Shown here in pieces: positions 1 to 10,858 of a stretch of 64,000 nt of DNA (position 1 is the first letter of the stretch; the number at the start of each line of letters is the position of its first letter). The position numbers and the translations under genes are program-made. Source of the stretch: Bog-473 sp963742035 (GTDB lineage Bacteria; Actinomycetota; Acidimicrobiia; Acidimicrobiales; RAAP-2); assembly GCA_963742035.1 (NCBI GenBank), contig CAVUKH010000012.1:179235-243234 (forward strand), in the 5' to 3' direction. Under the pieces are notes generated by a model, which was not told where the DNA came from, did no database searches, and saw nothing but the letters and a program-made list of their open reading frames with translations.

Positions 1-179
1 GCCGACGAGCGCCGAGAGGCCCGGCCGCAGCGCCGCCCGGCCCACCACGTAGCCCGACCCGGCCAGCAGGCCGATCGTCGCGGCCGCCGCGGCCAGACCG
101 AGCAGGCCGGCCAGCGCCAGCCTCCCGTACGGCGTGCCCGGCTCGGCCAGGACGCGGCGCAGCGGTCCACGGGCCCGGC

Positions 180-183
<4 letters not shown>
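1..183 (-). CDS. cydC: CydC-like ABC exporter subunit, N-terminal fragment
   Basis: Only the first 61 codons lie in the window; the gene continues past base 1. It starts at a GTG (183-181) that overlaps the stop of cydD by four bases (GTGA). The visible peptide has a short basic head and then a long hydrophobic Ala/Leu/Gly segment ending in LLAGSGYVVGRAAL. This resembles the first membrane helix of CydC (usual pattern LLatSaWLI). CydC and CydD form the heterodimeric exporter of glutathione or cysteine needed for cytochrome bd assembly. The assignment rests mainly on the coupling to cydD, because no nucleotide-binding domain is visible here. Confidence 0.7.
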
Positions 184-1894
<1,711 letters not shown>

Positions 1895-1898
<4 letters not shown>

Positions 1899-3379
1899 AG
1901 GCTGAATGTCGTGTCCTTCACCGAGATCGCCCGCCCGATGAGGCCCTCGTGCAGGGCCAGGCGGGCCGTCGCAGCATCTTCGCAGGTGGCGGCCGTGCGG
2001 GTCCCGTCGCCGAGGTCGGCCACGACGACCGTGCGGACGGGGTCGAACCCCCCCTCCCCGCCGTAGGTCACCGTGAAGGACGCGACCGTGGCTGCGGTGG
2101 GCGCGGCGGGCGCCACGTCGACGACCGGCACGACCTCGGTGGCGGCGATCGCCTCGCTCGCCAGGTCGGCCAGCAGCGGCTCGGCCGCCGCCGCCACCGG
2201 CGTGGCGGACCACACGGCGAGCCCGGGCTTGGAGAGCATGCCCGACACCGTCGTCAGGAGGCCCAGTTCGGCCGGCTCGTCGCGCAGGCGCGCCCCGAGC
2301 AGGCACAGCGACTCGAGCACGAAGTGGTTGAACGGCCCGCCGGCGAAGGCCATGCCACCACTGAGGGTGGGCGTCCCGTCGGGGTCGAGCCCGAGCTCGC
2401 GTTGCTGCACCCGCACGGCGGCGGGGAAGCACGAGTACACCTCGGCGAGGCGGACCGCGCTGAGCGGGCGCCCGATGTGGGCCGCCGCGAACCGGCCGAG
2501 CACCCCCATGGCCGGCCACTCCTCCAGCCGGCGCCGGGCGGTCAGGGTCACGGCCGCCGAGGAATGCAGCGCGACGTGGGGGAAGAGCCACCGGTCGGCC
2601 GGGACGCCCGCCGCACGCGCCCGCTCGGCCGAGCAGAGCAGCAGGGCCGAGGCCTGATTGACGGTCCACTGGCTCGAGTGCCACTTGTTGTAGGGAGAGG
2701 AGAGCGGCCGGTTGTGCGGCCCCGGCGTGGCGATGGCCGCCGCGTCGCGCCGCTGCGGGAAGGCCGCCTCGGGGTTCCGCCCCGCTACGGCGTTGCAGCG
2801 GGCCCACAGGGCGGCGATCTCGTCACGTTGGCGGTCGGGCGGGAGGGACAGGGCGGCGCCGAGGGCGTTCTCAATGAGCGCGTACTGCTGCACGGGGGGC
2901 CAGACCATGCCGGCCGCGATCTCGACCGCGGCCACGAAGTCCGCCGGCCGGGTCAGCACCTCGTCGGGCGGGCGGTCGTCGTCGTCGTGTTCGACGCCCC
3001 CGTCGCGTTCCCACGCCCGCGCCTCGGCGCCGACGACGACGACCGTGTCCGCCCGACCGGACGCCACCGAGCGCAGCGCGTGGTTGATGACCTCCTGCTG
3101 GGAGACGCCGATCTCGCACAGGATGGTGCGGGCCCGGGGCGCACCCACCCGCCGGGCCGTCGCACGCGCCGGGTCGGTGAGCGACCAGCTGCCCTGGGGC
3201 ACCGCGATGCAGTCGATGCCTTCGAGGAGACCCGATCCGGCGCCACCACGACCGCCCCCGCCGACGGCATCGGCCCCCGCCGCCGTCACGGCGGCGGTCA
3301 TGAGGTCCACCACGGGGGCCGGCTCGCTCGAGGTGCCGAGCCCGACCAGAACGGGCAGGCGCGGGTCAAGGGAGCGCAT
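1895..3379 (-). CDS. Thiolase-like protein lacking thiolase catalytic residues (TLP1-type)
   Basis: The 494-residue protein has the thiolase fold pattern: N-terminal VLVGLGTSS, then SGRADTVVVVGAE, a Gly-rich GGMAFAGGPFNHF segment and a C-terminal extension. Where a thiolase has its nucleophilic Cys (CxSG) this sequence reads GVSQQ, and where it has the GHP histidine it reads GGP. Both catalytic residues are therefore absent. The last ~80 residues (VASFTVTYGG... onward) look like the extra C-terminal domain of mycobacterial thiolase-like protein type 1, which binds CoA but is not an active thiolase. A role in lipid or CoA metabolism is inferred only. The ATG at 3379 lies 26 bp from a divergent hydrolase gene. 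Downstream it is coupled to cydD, an unexpected partner. Confidence 0.75.
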
Positions 3380-3405
3380 ACCACGGCCGATGCTACGGTC
3401 CCGCC

Positions 3406-4257
3406 ATGGCCAACGGCGAAGCGGGCAGGTGGGAGACGGAACTGAAGGATTTCACCAAGGAATCCTTCGAGGCCGACGGCAAACGACGCGATGTCTTCCG
3501 GATCGGGAACGGCCCTGCGGTGATCGTCATCAGCGAAATACCGGGCATCACCCCACTGGTGGCGCAGTTCGGCCGCCGGGTGGCCGCAGCCGGGTGCACG
3601 GCGGTCCTGCCCGTCGTGTTCGGTGACCCGGGCCGGCCCGCCAGCGCGGGCTACGCGCTGCATTCCATGGGCCCCGCCTGCGTCTCCCGTGAGTTCTCGG
3701 CCTTCGCCCTGAAGCGGACGAGCCCGATCACGGTCTGGTTGCGCAAGCTCGCCGCGGCCGAGCACGAGCGCTGCGGCGGTCCCGGGGTGGGCGTCGTCGG
3801 CATGTGCTTCACCGGAGGCTTCGCGCTCGCCATGATGGTCGACGACATCGTCCTGGCACCCGTGCTGAGCCAGCCGTCGCTGCCCTTCCCGCTGTCGAAG
3901 AAGTTCAAGGCGGACATCGGGATCTCCGACGCCGACCTGGCCCGGGTGAAGGAGCGGACGGCGGCGGGGACCTGCCTGCTCGGCCTGCGCTTCACCAACG
4001 ACCCCTTCTGCTTCGAGGAGCGCTTCGAAACCCTGCGCCGTGAGCTCGGCGACGCGTTCATCGCCGTGGAGATCGACTCGGCCCCGGGCAACCCGCACGG
4101 CCACCCGAAGAAGGCGCACTCCGTGCTGACCGAGCACCTCGTCGACCAGGAGGGCACGCCGACGCGGGCGGCGCTCGACAAGACCCTGGCCTTCTTCCGC
4201 GAGAAGCTCGGCGTGGGCCTGGGCCCCGGCCCGCGGCCCGCCGACCGGCCGGCCTGA
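3406..4257 (+). CDS. Dienelactone hydrolase family protein
   Basis: The 283-residue alpha/beta-hydrolase has the family's cysteine nucleophile elbow GMCFTGG at about residue 133. A candidate catalytic His lies in KKAHSVLT near residue 230, with acidic residues between them. No signal peptide is seen, so it should be cytosolic. Dienelactone hydrolases open lactone rings in aromatic degradation, but this broad family includes many enzymes of unknown substrate and no aromatic catabolic genes are nearby. It is transcribed divergently from the thiolase-like gene, with only 26 bp between the start codons, so the two probably share a compact promoter region. Its stop is followed by a short perfect hairpin. 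Confidence 0.85.
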   Translation: MANGEAGRWETELKDFTKESFEADGKRRDVFRIGNGPAVIVISEIPGITPLVAQFGRRVAAAGCTAVLPVVFGDPGRPASAGYALHSMGPACVSREFSAFALKRTSPITVWLRKLAAAEHERCGGPGVGVVGMCFTGGFALAMMVDDIVLAPVLSQPSLPFPLSKKFKADIGISDADLARVKERTAAGTCLLGLRFTNDPFCFEERFETLRRELGDAFIAVEIDSAPGNPHGHPKKAHSVLTEHLVDQEGTPTRAALDKTLAFFREKLGVGLGPGPRPADRPA

Positions 4258-4264
4258 CCCTGAC

Positions 4265-4284
4265 CCTGACCCCATAGGGTCAGG
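4265..4284. terminator. Short bidirectional hairpin between convergent genes
   Basis: An 8-bp perfect stem CCTGACCC/GGGTCAGG closes a CATA loop between the stops of the convergent hydrolase and amine-oxidase genes. It overlaps the last codons of the minus-strand gene. The arm motif also occurs once more just upstream (CCTGACCC at 4253). There is no T tract, so termination is inferred from position only. Confidence 0.5.
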
Positions 4285-5641
4285 CGGGCGCCGCCAGGAT
4301 CTCGTCGCAGACGCGCTCGCCCGAGCGCACCGCACCGTCCATGGCGCCGTACGAGGTCGAGGCCGTCTCGGTGCCGGCCCAGTGCAGGCGGCCGACGGGC
4401 TCGCGCAGGCGCCGCCCGTACTGGGTGAGCACGCCCGTGGGGAAGTGGCCCATGGAGCAACCGCGGGTCCACTGCTCCTGGGCCCAGTTCTGCTCCAGCA
4501 CCTCGAGCGGGTCGGCGGCGCGCGGCCCGAGGCGGCGGGTGAGCATGCGCACGAACACGTCGCGCCGGGCCGTCTCGCCGAGCCCGGCCAGGGCGCGGGC
4601 GCGCGGCCCCGCCGAGTACCCGGCCACCACCCCCTGGGCGTGGTCGGGCTGGCAGGTGTCGAGGGTGACCTCTATGTCGTCGTCGGTGGCCACCGTGGCG
4701 CCGGAGATCCCGTCGCGCCGCCAGAAGGGCTCGTCGTAGACGGCGACCATCTTGACCTCGGTGCCCGCCGGCACCTGGTGGATGAGCAACGCGTGATCGG
4801 CCGGCAGCACCGGGTCGAAGCGGATGCCCGCCGCCAGGGCGCGCGGCAGGGCCAGGACGACGCGCCGGGCCGACACCGTGCACCCGGCGCCGCGCACCGT
4901 CACCCTGTCCACGCCCACGCCGACGCCGTCAACCGGCGTCCCGAGCACGACCGCCTCGCCGAGCTCGGCTGCCATGGCGTCGGGAACCCGCCCGACCCCG
5001 CCCTCGAACTGGGCGTCCTGGTAGCCACCCGCCACCGACATCAGCGACTCGATACCGCCCGCCGATCGCGCCAGGAAGAGCCAGTTGAGCAGCGAGACCT
5101 CGGAGAGGTCGGCGGCGAAGCACGCCCGCACCGTCGCCGCGATCAGGTCGCGGGCGAGCCGGGTCGGCACGTGCGCCGCGCTGAGCCAGGCCTGCACCGA
5201 TTGCGCATCCCACGCGCCGGCCTTCGGCGCGTCCCACGGCGCCTCGACGGGCACCTTCTTGGCCATGGCGTTCATGCGGGCGATGGCCTGGCCCACGCTC
5301 AGGAGCGCCAGCGGGCTGACCCGGGGGATGTCGCCCCGGTAGCGCCGCACCTTGCCGCCGGTGGCCAGCACGTTGTCACCCTGGACGAACGTCGGAAAGG
5401 TGGCGACGCCCATCTCCTTGGTCAGCGCGTGCATGCGGTCGTGGTGCGGGCCGATGAAGCAGGCACCCATGTCGACGGGGACGCCGTCCCGGCTGGTCCT
5501 GGTCCACACCCGTCCGCCGACCCGGTCCCGCGCCTCGAGCACGACCACCGAACGCCCGGCTTGGCGCAGGCGCCGCGCCGCCGTCAGCCCGGCCAGTCCC
5601 GCCCCGACGACGCAGACGTCGGTCTCCCGTGTGCTCGCCAT
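4280..5641 (-). CDS. Flavin monoamine oxidase family protein
   Basis: The 453-residue FAD enzyme has an N-terminal Rossmann motif VVGAGLAGLTAARRL, the downstream VLEARDRVGGRV motif and a C-terminal FAD-binding stretch HWAGTETASTSYGAMDGA, typical of the amine oxidase family. Such enzymes oxidise primary or polyamine C-N bonds, giving an aldehyde, ammonia and H2O2. No Tat or Sec signal is visible. The start is preceded by a good ribosome site (AAGGAGGGG). An aldehyde dehydrogenase gene lies nearby at 6408, and a TetR regulator is divergently transcribed with a palindrome between them. Together these suggest a regulated amine-to-acid degradation module; the substrate is unknown. Confidence 0.88.
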   Translation of the reverse strand: MASTRETDVCVVGAGLAGLTAARRLRQAGRSVVVLEARDRVGGRVWTRTSRDGVPVDMGACFIGPHHDRMHALTKEMGVATFPTFVQGDNVLATGGKVRRYRGDIPRVSPLALLSVGQAIARMNAMAKKVPVEAPWDAPKAGAWDAQSVQAWLSAAHVPTRLARDLIAATVRACFAADLSEVSLLNWLFLARSAGGIESLMSVAGGYQDAQFEGGVGRVPDAMAAELGEAVVLGTPVDGVGVGVDRVTVRGAGCTVSARRVVLALPRALAAGIRFDPVLPADHALLIHQVPAGTEVKMVAVYDEPFWRRDGISGATVATDDDIEVTLDTCQPDHAQGVVAGYSAGPRARALAGLGETARRDVFVRMLTRRLGPRAADPLEVLEQNWAQEQWTRGCSMGHFPTGVLTQYGRRLREPVGRLHWAGTETASTSYGAMDGAVRSGERVCDEILAAPA

Positions 5642-5668
5642 GGCCCCTCCTTGCTCCTCCGGACACTA

Positions 5669-5689
5669 ACATGCGTGCGGCCCGCATGT
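5669..5689. promoter_or_regulatory. Candidate TetR operator
   Basis: The inverted repeat ACATGCG-N7-CGCATGT sits in the 64-bp gap between the divergent amine-oxidase and TetR genes, immediately upstream of the TetR ribosome site. Size and location fit an autoregulatory TetR-family operator that could control both genes; no binding data are available. Confidence 0.55.
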
Positions 5690-5705
5690 AGAAGGAGGCG
5701 ATCCG

Positions 5706-6308
5706 ATGAGCACCTCGGCAGCGGCCATGGGGCCCCGCCCGACCCAGGCCGCCCGGTCGGCCCGCACCCGCGGCGCCCTGCTGCAGGCGGCACGGGAGCT
5801 CTTCGCCGAGAAGGGGTTCGCCGCCACCGGTCGCGACGAGATCGCCGAACGGGCCGGCGTGACCCGGGGGGCGCTCTACCACCACTTCGCCTCCAAGACC
5901 GAGGTCGCCGCCGGCGTGGTCGAGCAGCTCGAGGGCGAGCTGGTGGACCGGGTGGTGGCCGCCGCCCTCGCGGGCACGGGCGTGCGGGACCAGCTCCACC
6001 GCGGCTGCCGGGCCTACATGGACGCCTGCGCCGATCCCACCATGGCCCGGATTTTGGCCGACGCCCCGGCGGTGCTCGGGATGGAGGCGTGCCGGAACCT
6101 CCAAGCGACGGCCTGCGCCCCCTTGCTGGCCTGGGTCTTCGCCGACGAGCAGGTCGCCGTGCCCGGTGATCCGGCGGTGGCCGCCGCCCTGCTCCTGGGC
6201 TTCCTCAACGAGGCGGCCGGACTGATCGCCGCCGCACCCGAGGACCTGGGCCTGCGGCGCCGGGTCGGCGACACGGTGGACGAGTTCGTCACCCGGCTCT
6301 TCGCCTGA
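5706..6308 (+). CDS. TetR/AcrR family transcriptional regulator
   Basis: This is a 200-residue repressor-type protein. Residues ~18-65 form the TetR helix-turn-helix, with RGALLQAARELFAEKGF followed by RDEIAERAGVTRGALYHHF, which closely match the family consensus. The C-terminal ligand and dimer domain is helical and not specific. The ATG follows a strong AAGGAGG site. The gene is divergent from the flavin amine oxidase and upstream, on the same strand, of the aldehyde dehydrogenase. A 7+7 bp palindrome lies in the shared control region. It probably senses an amine or aldehyde and represses the neighbouring genes; that is inferred from context. Confidence 0.92.
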   Translation: MSTSAAAMGPRPTQAARSARTRGALLQAARELFAEKGFAATGRDEIAERAGVTRGALYHHFASKTEVAAGVVEQLEGELVDRVVAAALAGTGVRDQLHRGCRAYMDACADPTMARILADAPAVLGMEACRNLQATACAPLLAWVFADEQVAVPGDPAVAAALLLGFLNEAAGLIAAAPEDLGLRRRVGDTVDEFVTRLFA

Positions 6309-6407
6309 ACGATTGGGCCCGATCCCGTTGAGGAGCGCCGGCGCAGGTGGGAGGATTGTGCGGTCAGCGGTGGGGGCCGCCTCCCGCACGAGCAGTCGAG
6401 GAGTGCC

Positions 6408-7853
6408 ATGTCCGATTTCGTCATGACCATCGCCGGGGACGCCGCGCCGACCGAGGACACGTTCGGCGTGCGCAACCCCGCCACGGGCGAGGTCTTCGCC
6501 CAGGCGCCCGAGTGCACCCCTCAGCAGCTCGATGCCGCCTTCGACGCCGCGGCCAAGGCCGCCCGTGACTGGAAGGCGGACGAGGCGGCCCGGCGCGCCG
6601 TCCTGCTGCAGGCGGCCGACGTGCTGATGGGCGCGACGGCCGAGCTGGCGCCGGTGCTGACGGCCGAGCAGGGCAAGCCGCTGAGCGATGCCGGCGTCGA
6701 GGTCTTCGCCTCGGCCATCTGGTGCCAGTACTTCGCCAACCTCGAGATGCCGGCCCAGATCATTCAGGACGACGAGACGGCCTACGTGGAGTTGGCCCGC
6801 CGCCCGCTGGGCGTCGTCGCCGCCATCACGCCGTGGAACTTCCCGCTGACGCTGGCCTTCTGGAAGATCGCCCCCGCGCTGCTGGCCGGCAACACGCTCG
6901 TGCTCAAGCCGTCGCCCTACACCCCGCTCGCCACCTTGAAGGTCGGCGAGCTCCTGCGCGACGTCTTCCCCCCGGGCGTGGTCAACATCGTGAGCGGGGG
7001 TGACGAGCTCGGCGCCCTCATGACGACGCACCCCGTGCCGCGCAAGATCAGCTTCACCGGCTCCGTCGAGACGGGCAAGAAGGTGGCCCTGTCCGCGGCG
7101 CCAGACCTCAAGCGCGTCACGCTCGAGCTCGGGGGCAACGACCCGGCCATCGTTCTCGACGACGCCAACCCGGCGGAGGTGGCCACGGCGATCTTCGCCG
7201 GCGCCTTCAACAACAACGGTCAGGTGTGCTCCGCCATCAAGCGCGTCTACGTGCCCGAGGCGCTCTACGACGACGTGGTCGAGGGCCTGGCCGCGCACGC
7301 CCGCACGATCAAGGTCGGCGAGGGCACCGAGGACGGTGTGAAGCTGGGGCCGATCAACAACGAGCCCCAGTACGAGCGGGTCAAGGAGCTGGTGGCCGAC
7401 GCGCTGTCCCACGGCGCCACCGCGGTGACGGGTGGCAAGGCCATGGACCGCGCCGGCTACTTCTTCGAGCCCACCATCCTCACCGGACTGTCCGACGGGA
7501 CACGCATCGTCGACGAGGAGCAGTTCGGCCCGGCCCTGCCCGTCGTGTCCTACCGGGACCTGGGCGACGCCATCGACCGCGCCAACGCCACCCACTTCGG
7601 GCTGTCGGGCTCGGTGTGGGGCGCCGACACCGACCGGGCCGCTGACGTGGCCGCGCAGCTCGAGTGCGGCACGGCGTGGGTCAACACGCACCTCGCGCTG
7701 GCGCCGCAGCAGCCCTTCGGCGGCTTCAAGTGGAGCGGCATCGGTGTGGAGAACGGGCCCTGGGGGCTGGCCGAGTTCTCCGAGTTCCAGGTGGTGCACC
7801 GCTCCAAGGCGGCCGACGGACTGAACGTCAATACGGCGATGCTGCTGTCGTAA
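6408..7853 (+). CDS. Aldehyde dehydrogenase family protein (NAD(P)+-dependent)
   Basis: The 481-residue protein has a full aldehyde dehydrogenase domain. It shows the substrate/cofactor motif AAITPWNFPLTLAFWK, the general-base segment LELGGNDPAIVLDD, the nucleophile Cys in NNGQVCSAIKRVYVP and EEQFGPALPVV near the C-terminus. It oxidises aldehydes to acids in the cytosol. The sequence looks closest to the broad succinate-semialdehyde/aminobutyraldehyde group, but I cannot fix the substrate. It is 99 bp downstream of the TetR gene and near the amine oxidase, whose aldehyde product it could consume. The start follows CGAGGAG. Confidence 0.92.
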   Translation: MSDFVMTIAGDAAPTEDTFGVRNPATGEVFAQAPECTPQQLDAAFDAAAKAARDWKADEAARRAVLLQAADVLMGATAELAPVLTAEQGKPLSDAGVEVFASAIWCQYFANLEMPAQIIQDDETAYVELARRPLGVVAAITPWNFPLTLAFWKIAPALLAGNTLVLKPSPYTPLATLKVGELLRDVFPPGVVNIVSGGDELGALMTTHPVPRKISFTGSVETGKKVALSAAPDLKRVTLELGGNDPAIVLDDANPAEVATAIFAGAFNNNGQVCSAIKRVYVPEALYDDVVEGLAAHARTIKVGEGTEDGVKLGPINNEPQYERVKELVADALSHGATAVTGGKAMDRAGYFFEPTILTGLSDGTRIVDEEQFGPALPVVSYRDLGDAIDRANATHFGLSGSVWGADTDRAADVAAQLECGTAWVNTHLALAPQQPFGGFKWSGIGVENGPWGLAEFSEFQVVHRSKAADGLNVNTAMLLS

Positions 7854-7887
7854 CGCCTCCGGGCGCCGGGACCGACCCGCTGCGGCG

Positions 7888-8625
7888 TCAGTCGGTGGTG
7901 GCGCCGGCGCCGGAGCCCTGCAGGTCCCCGACGATCTGCTTGACGTCGGCGCGACCCTTCGCCAGCGCGCCGCCCGCGGTCTGCAGGGCGGAGCGGGACG
8001 CGGCGAGCAGGTCGTGGTTGGCGTTCCACTGCGCCGGCGTGAAGGCGAGCACCGTCGACGCCAATCCGTTGGTGGCGTTGGTGGCGCTGCCGATCTGGCT
8101 GTTCAGGTCGCTGACGAGTGGCTGCAGCGTGGCCTGATTGGCCGGCGTCACCCGTCCCTGCGCCTTGGTGGCGTCCGTGGTGAGCTTCGGGATGGCGGTC
8201 GTCGTGTCGCGGTCCGCGCCGGCGGCGATCCGGGCGGCGGGCAGCACCAGCACGAAGACGCGGTAGCTGCTGAAGATCGTCCCGAAGTCCTTCGCCGCCT
8301 GCTGTACCGTCGTGTCGGCCTGCACGGTGGTGTTGAGCTGTTGCAGGGGCGCGATGTCGGTGCCCAGGTACGAGGCCAGGCCCGCCTGGCTCGCGCCGAG
8401 ACCCTTGGCGCCGTTGACCTTGCCGATGGCGGCGTTGAGGGCGTTGACCCGATCGGTGATGTCCGTCGCCGCCTTGGCCTTGATGCCGGCCAGGGTGGTC
8501 GGGACGGTGCCCGTGCCCGTGGGCGTGGCTGCGCCGGCAGAGCTGGCAGCGCCGACGACGCCGGCCATCAGCGTGGCTCCCGAGGCCAGGACGACGGCGC
8601 CGAGTCGAATGGGGTGGGTCCGCAT
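7888..8625 (-). CDS. Secreted alanine-rich helical protein of unknown function
   Basis: The 245-residue protein starts with a clear Sec signal peptide: MRTHPIRLG, then a hydrophobic Ala/Gly/Val stretch with a likely cleavage after AGAA near residue 33. The mature part is rich in Ala, Thr and Asn/Gln and looks mostly helical, with repeated spaced hydrophobics and no Cys, so an extracytoplasmic coiled-coil bundle is likely. I do not recognise a named family. The start is preceded by GAGAGGAG. It is divergent from the OmpR-type regulator at 8754 (gap 128 bp) and could be part of that system's regulon or sensing, which is only a positional inference. Confidence 0.75.
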   Translation of the reverse strand: MRTHPIRLGAVVLASGATLMAGVVGAASSAGAATPTGTGTVPTTLAGIKAKAATDITDRVNALNAAIGKVNGAKGLGASQAGLASYLGTDIAPLQQLNTTVQADTTVQQAAKDFGTIFSSYRVFVLVLPAARIAAGADRDTTTAIPKLTTDATKAQGRVTPANQATLQPLVSDLNSQIGSATNATNGLASTVLAFTPAQWNANHDLLAASRSALQTAGGALAKGRADVKQIVGDLQGSGAGATTD

Positions 8626-8753
8626 GTGTGCTCCTCTCGTTGGTGGAGATGGTGGGCCGTCACCATGAACCCGGTGTTCGGCAAACGTGATGGTTCTGTA
8701 AGGGGATGCCGGATTGCGGCTCGTCGGGGGACGGGAGATGGAAGGCTAGGAAC

Positions 8754-9431
8754 GTGAGCGCGGACAGCGGGACGGTGGTCGTGGTGGAAGACGATCCGCA
8801 CATCGCCGATCTGGTGGACCTTTACCTGCGTCGGGAGGGCTTCCGTGTCCTGCTGGCCGGTGACGGGGAGAAGGGCCTGGTGGCCTTCGCGCAGGAGGAC
8901 CCCTGCATCGTCATCCTCGACGTCGGCCTCCCCGGCGTGCACGACGGCTTCGACGTCTGTCGCGCCATCCGCGCCCGCAGCGCCGTGCCCGTCCTCTTCC
9001 TGACCGCGCGCGACGACGAGATGGACCGCGTCCTCGGCCTGGAACTGGGGGCGGACGACTATCTGGTCAAGCCGTTCTCGCCCCGGGAGCTGGTGGCGCG
9101 CGTGCGGGCCATTCTGCGGCGCACGCGGGAGGGCCCGGCCCCCCAGGAGATCGTCACCGTGGGGGATCTCGAAGTGGACCTGCGCCGTCGCGAGGCGCGG
9201 CGGGCCGGCGAGCCCGTGGCGCTGACGACCCGCGAATTCGACCTGCTCGCGTTCCTGGCCAACAACGTCGGTCTCGCCCTCTCGCGCCAACAGCTCCTCG
9301 ACGGCGTCTGGGGTGCCGATTGGTACGGGGACGAGCGGACGGTCGACGTCCACGTCGCCCAGCTGCGCAAGAAGCTCGGCACCGATCTCCCCCTGGCGAC
9401 CGTCTGGGGCGTCGGCTACCGGTTCGGCTGA
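8754..9431 (+). CDS. OmpR/PhoB-family DNA-binding response regulator
   Basis: The 225-residue protein has a receiver domain with the acidic pair VVEDD, the phospho-acceptor Asp in VILDVGLPG, Thr in LFLTARDDE and Lys in YLVKPFSPREL. A C-terminal winged helix follows (TTREFDLLAFLANN...TVDVHVAQLRKKLG...VGYRF). The GTG at 8754 is preferred because it places VVVVEDD about eight residues from the N-terminus, as usual; an in-frame ATG at 8706 would add 16 non-family residues. Its stop is two bases before the histidine kinase start, so the two form a classic two-component pair. Confidence 0.93.
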   Translation: MSADSGTVVVVEDDPHIADLVDLYLRREGFRVLLAGDGEKGLVAFAQEDPCIVILDVGLPGVHDGFDVCRAIRARSAVPVLFLTARDDEMDRVLGLELGADDYLVKPFSPRELVARVRAILRRTREGPAPQEIVTVGDLEVDLRRREARRAGEPVALTTREFDLLAFLANNVGLALSRQQLLDGVWGADWYGDERTVDVHVAQLRKKLGTDLPLATVWGVGYRFG

Positions 9432-9433
9432 CG

Positions 9434-10855
9434 ATGCGGCGCCGCCTCATGCTGGCCATGGTCGGCCTGGTCGCGGTCGTCCTCGTCATTGCCGGCGCGG
9501 GCAGCCTCGTTCTGACCCGCAACGCGGCGCGCAACCAGGCGGAGCAGCAGCTGGTGTCCGAGGCGAACTCGCTCACCTCGTCCAAGGTCAGCTCGGAGTC
9601 ATTGGCGGTGTTGCGGGTCGTGCGGAAGACCCTCACCCTCGAAGACGCCGACGTCATTGCGATCGACCGGTTCGGCACCGTGCACGCGACGCTCCCCGAG
9701 GGCCTCACGCCGCAGGACATCGACGTGGCCGCCGTGCAGTCGGGACAGACGACCTCGGGGCGCAAGGGCAACACGGTGTACGCGGTGGCGCCCGTCACGC
9801 TCTCCGAGCAGGAGCTCACGCGCCTGCGCGCCCTCCGGCACGTCGCCTTCGAGGGGACGTTCGCCGTCCTGTTGACCCGCGACGTCGGCGGCCTCGGCCC
9901 GAGCTGGGGGTACTTCATTGTGGCGGGGGGAGCCGCCCTGCTCGTCGCCGCCCTGGTGGCGTGGCAGATGTCGCGCCGCATGGCCCGGCCGCTGGTGGAG
10001 GCCGAGGAGGCCACCGGCCGGATCGCCTCGGGCGAGCTGGCCAGCCGGGTCCCGGTCCGGCGCAACGACTACCCCGAATTCGCCTCGTTGGCCGGCTCCA
10101 TCAACGGCATGGCGCAGAGCCTGGAGGACGCCCGGGAACGCGAGCGCCATCTCCTGCTGGCGGTCTCGCACGACCTGCGGACCCCGCTCACCTCCATCCG
10201 GGGCTTCGCCGAGGCGATTCAGGACGGGGCCATCGCGGACAGCGCCCAGGCGGCCGACGTGATCATCGCCGAGTCACGGCGGCTGGAGCGCCTCGTCGGG
10301 GACCTGCTCGATCTGACCAAGCTCGAGGCCCGTCAGATGTCGATCTCCCTCCGACCGACCGACGTGGCCGAGGTGGTGTCGACGACCGCGGAGGGGTTCC
10401 GCCCCGCCGCGGCGAAGAGCGGGCTCGCGGTGGTGGTGCGGGTGCCGGGCCGGGACGACGGGGTCCAACCGCATCCCATGGTGGCCGACCCCGAGCGGCT
10501 CGCACAGCTGCTGGCCAACCTCCTGGAGAACGCCATCACGTTCGCCCGCACCACCGTCACCGTGGGGCTGACCGAGGAGCACGCGACGGGATCGTCCGTC
10601 ATCACGGTGGACGACGACGGGCCCGGCATCGCGTCGGGCGACCTGAACAAGGTGTTCGAGCGCTTCTACCGCGCCGACCGGGGCCCGAACCGCCGGATGG
10701 GCTCGGGGCTGGGGCTGGCCATCGTGGCCGAGTTGGCGGCGGCCATGGGCGGCACCGTGCGGGCCGAGTCACCGGTCAACGACGACGGTGGTTCGCGCTT
10801 CGTCGTCACGCTGCGGCAGTGGCAGGAGGCGCAGCCCCTACCGTCGGGCGTCTGA
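9434..10855 (+). CDS. Sensor histidine kinase
   Basis: The 473-residue membrane kinase has an N-terminal helix (residues ~5-27), an extracytoplasmic sensor of about 130 residues and a second helix (~160-178). A HAMP region (MARPLVEAEEATGRIASGEL) follows, then a dimerisation/phospho-acceptor box SHDLRTPLTSIRG with the His. The ATPase domain has N-box NLLENAI, G1 DDDGPGI, an F-box-like FERFYRADRG and G2 GSGLGLAIV. It is encoded two bases after the OmpR regulator and should phosphorylate it. The ATG at 9434 is used because the longer frame begins inside the regulator gene. The signal sensed is unknown. Confidence 0.93.
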   Translation: MRRRLMLAMVGLVAVVLVIAGAGSLVLTRNAARNQAEQQLVSEANSLTSSKVSSESLAVLRVVRKTLTLEDADVIAIDRFGTVHATLPEGLTPQDIDVAAVQSGQTTSGRKGNTVYAVAPVTLSEQELTRLRALRHVAFEGTFAVLLTRDVGGLGPSWGYFIVAGGAALLVAALVAWQMSRRMARPLVEAEEATGRIASGELASRVPVRRNDYPEFASLAGSINGMAQSLEDARERERHLLLAVSHDLRTPLTSIRGFAEAIQDGAIADSAQAADVIIAESRRLERLVGDLLDLTKLEARQMSISLRPTDVAEVVSTTAEGFRPAAAKSGLAVVVRVPGRDDGVQPHPMVADPERLAQLLANLLENAITFARTTVTVGLTEEHATGSSVITVDDDGPGIASGDLNKVFERFYRADRGPNRRMGSGLGLAIVAELAAAMGGTVRAESPVNDDGGSRFVVTLRQWQEAQPLPSGV

Positions 10856-10858
10856 GGA

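Noticed and set aside
3298..4883. Minus-strand open frames opposite the dienelactone hydrolase gene
   Set aside because: No domain features, Arg/His/Pro-rich shadows of the real gene.
8706..8753. Upstream ATG of the OmpR-type regulator
   Set aside because: It adds 16 residues without similarity before the conserved receiver start; the GTG at 8754 fits better.
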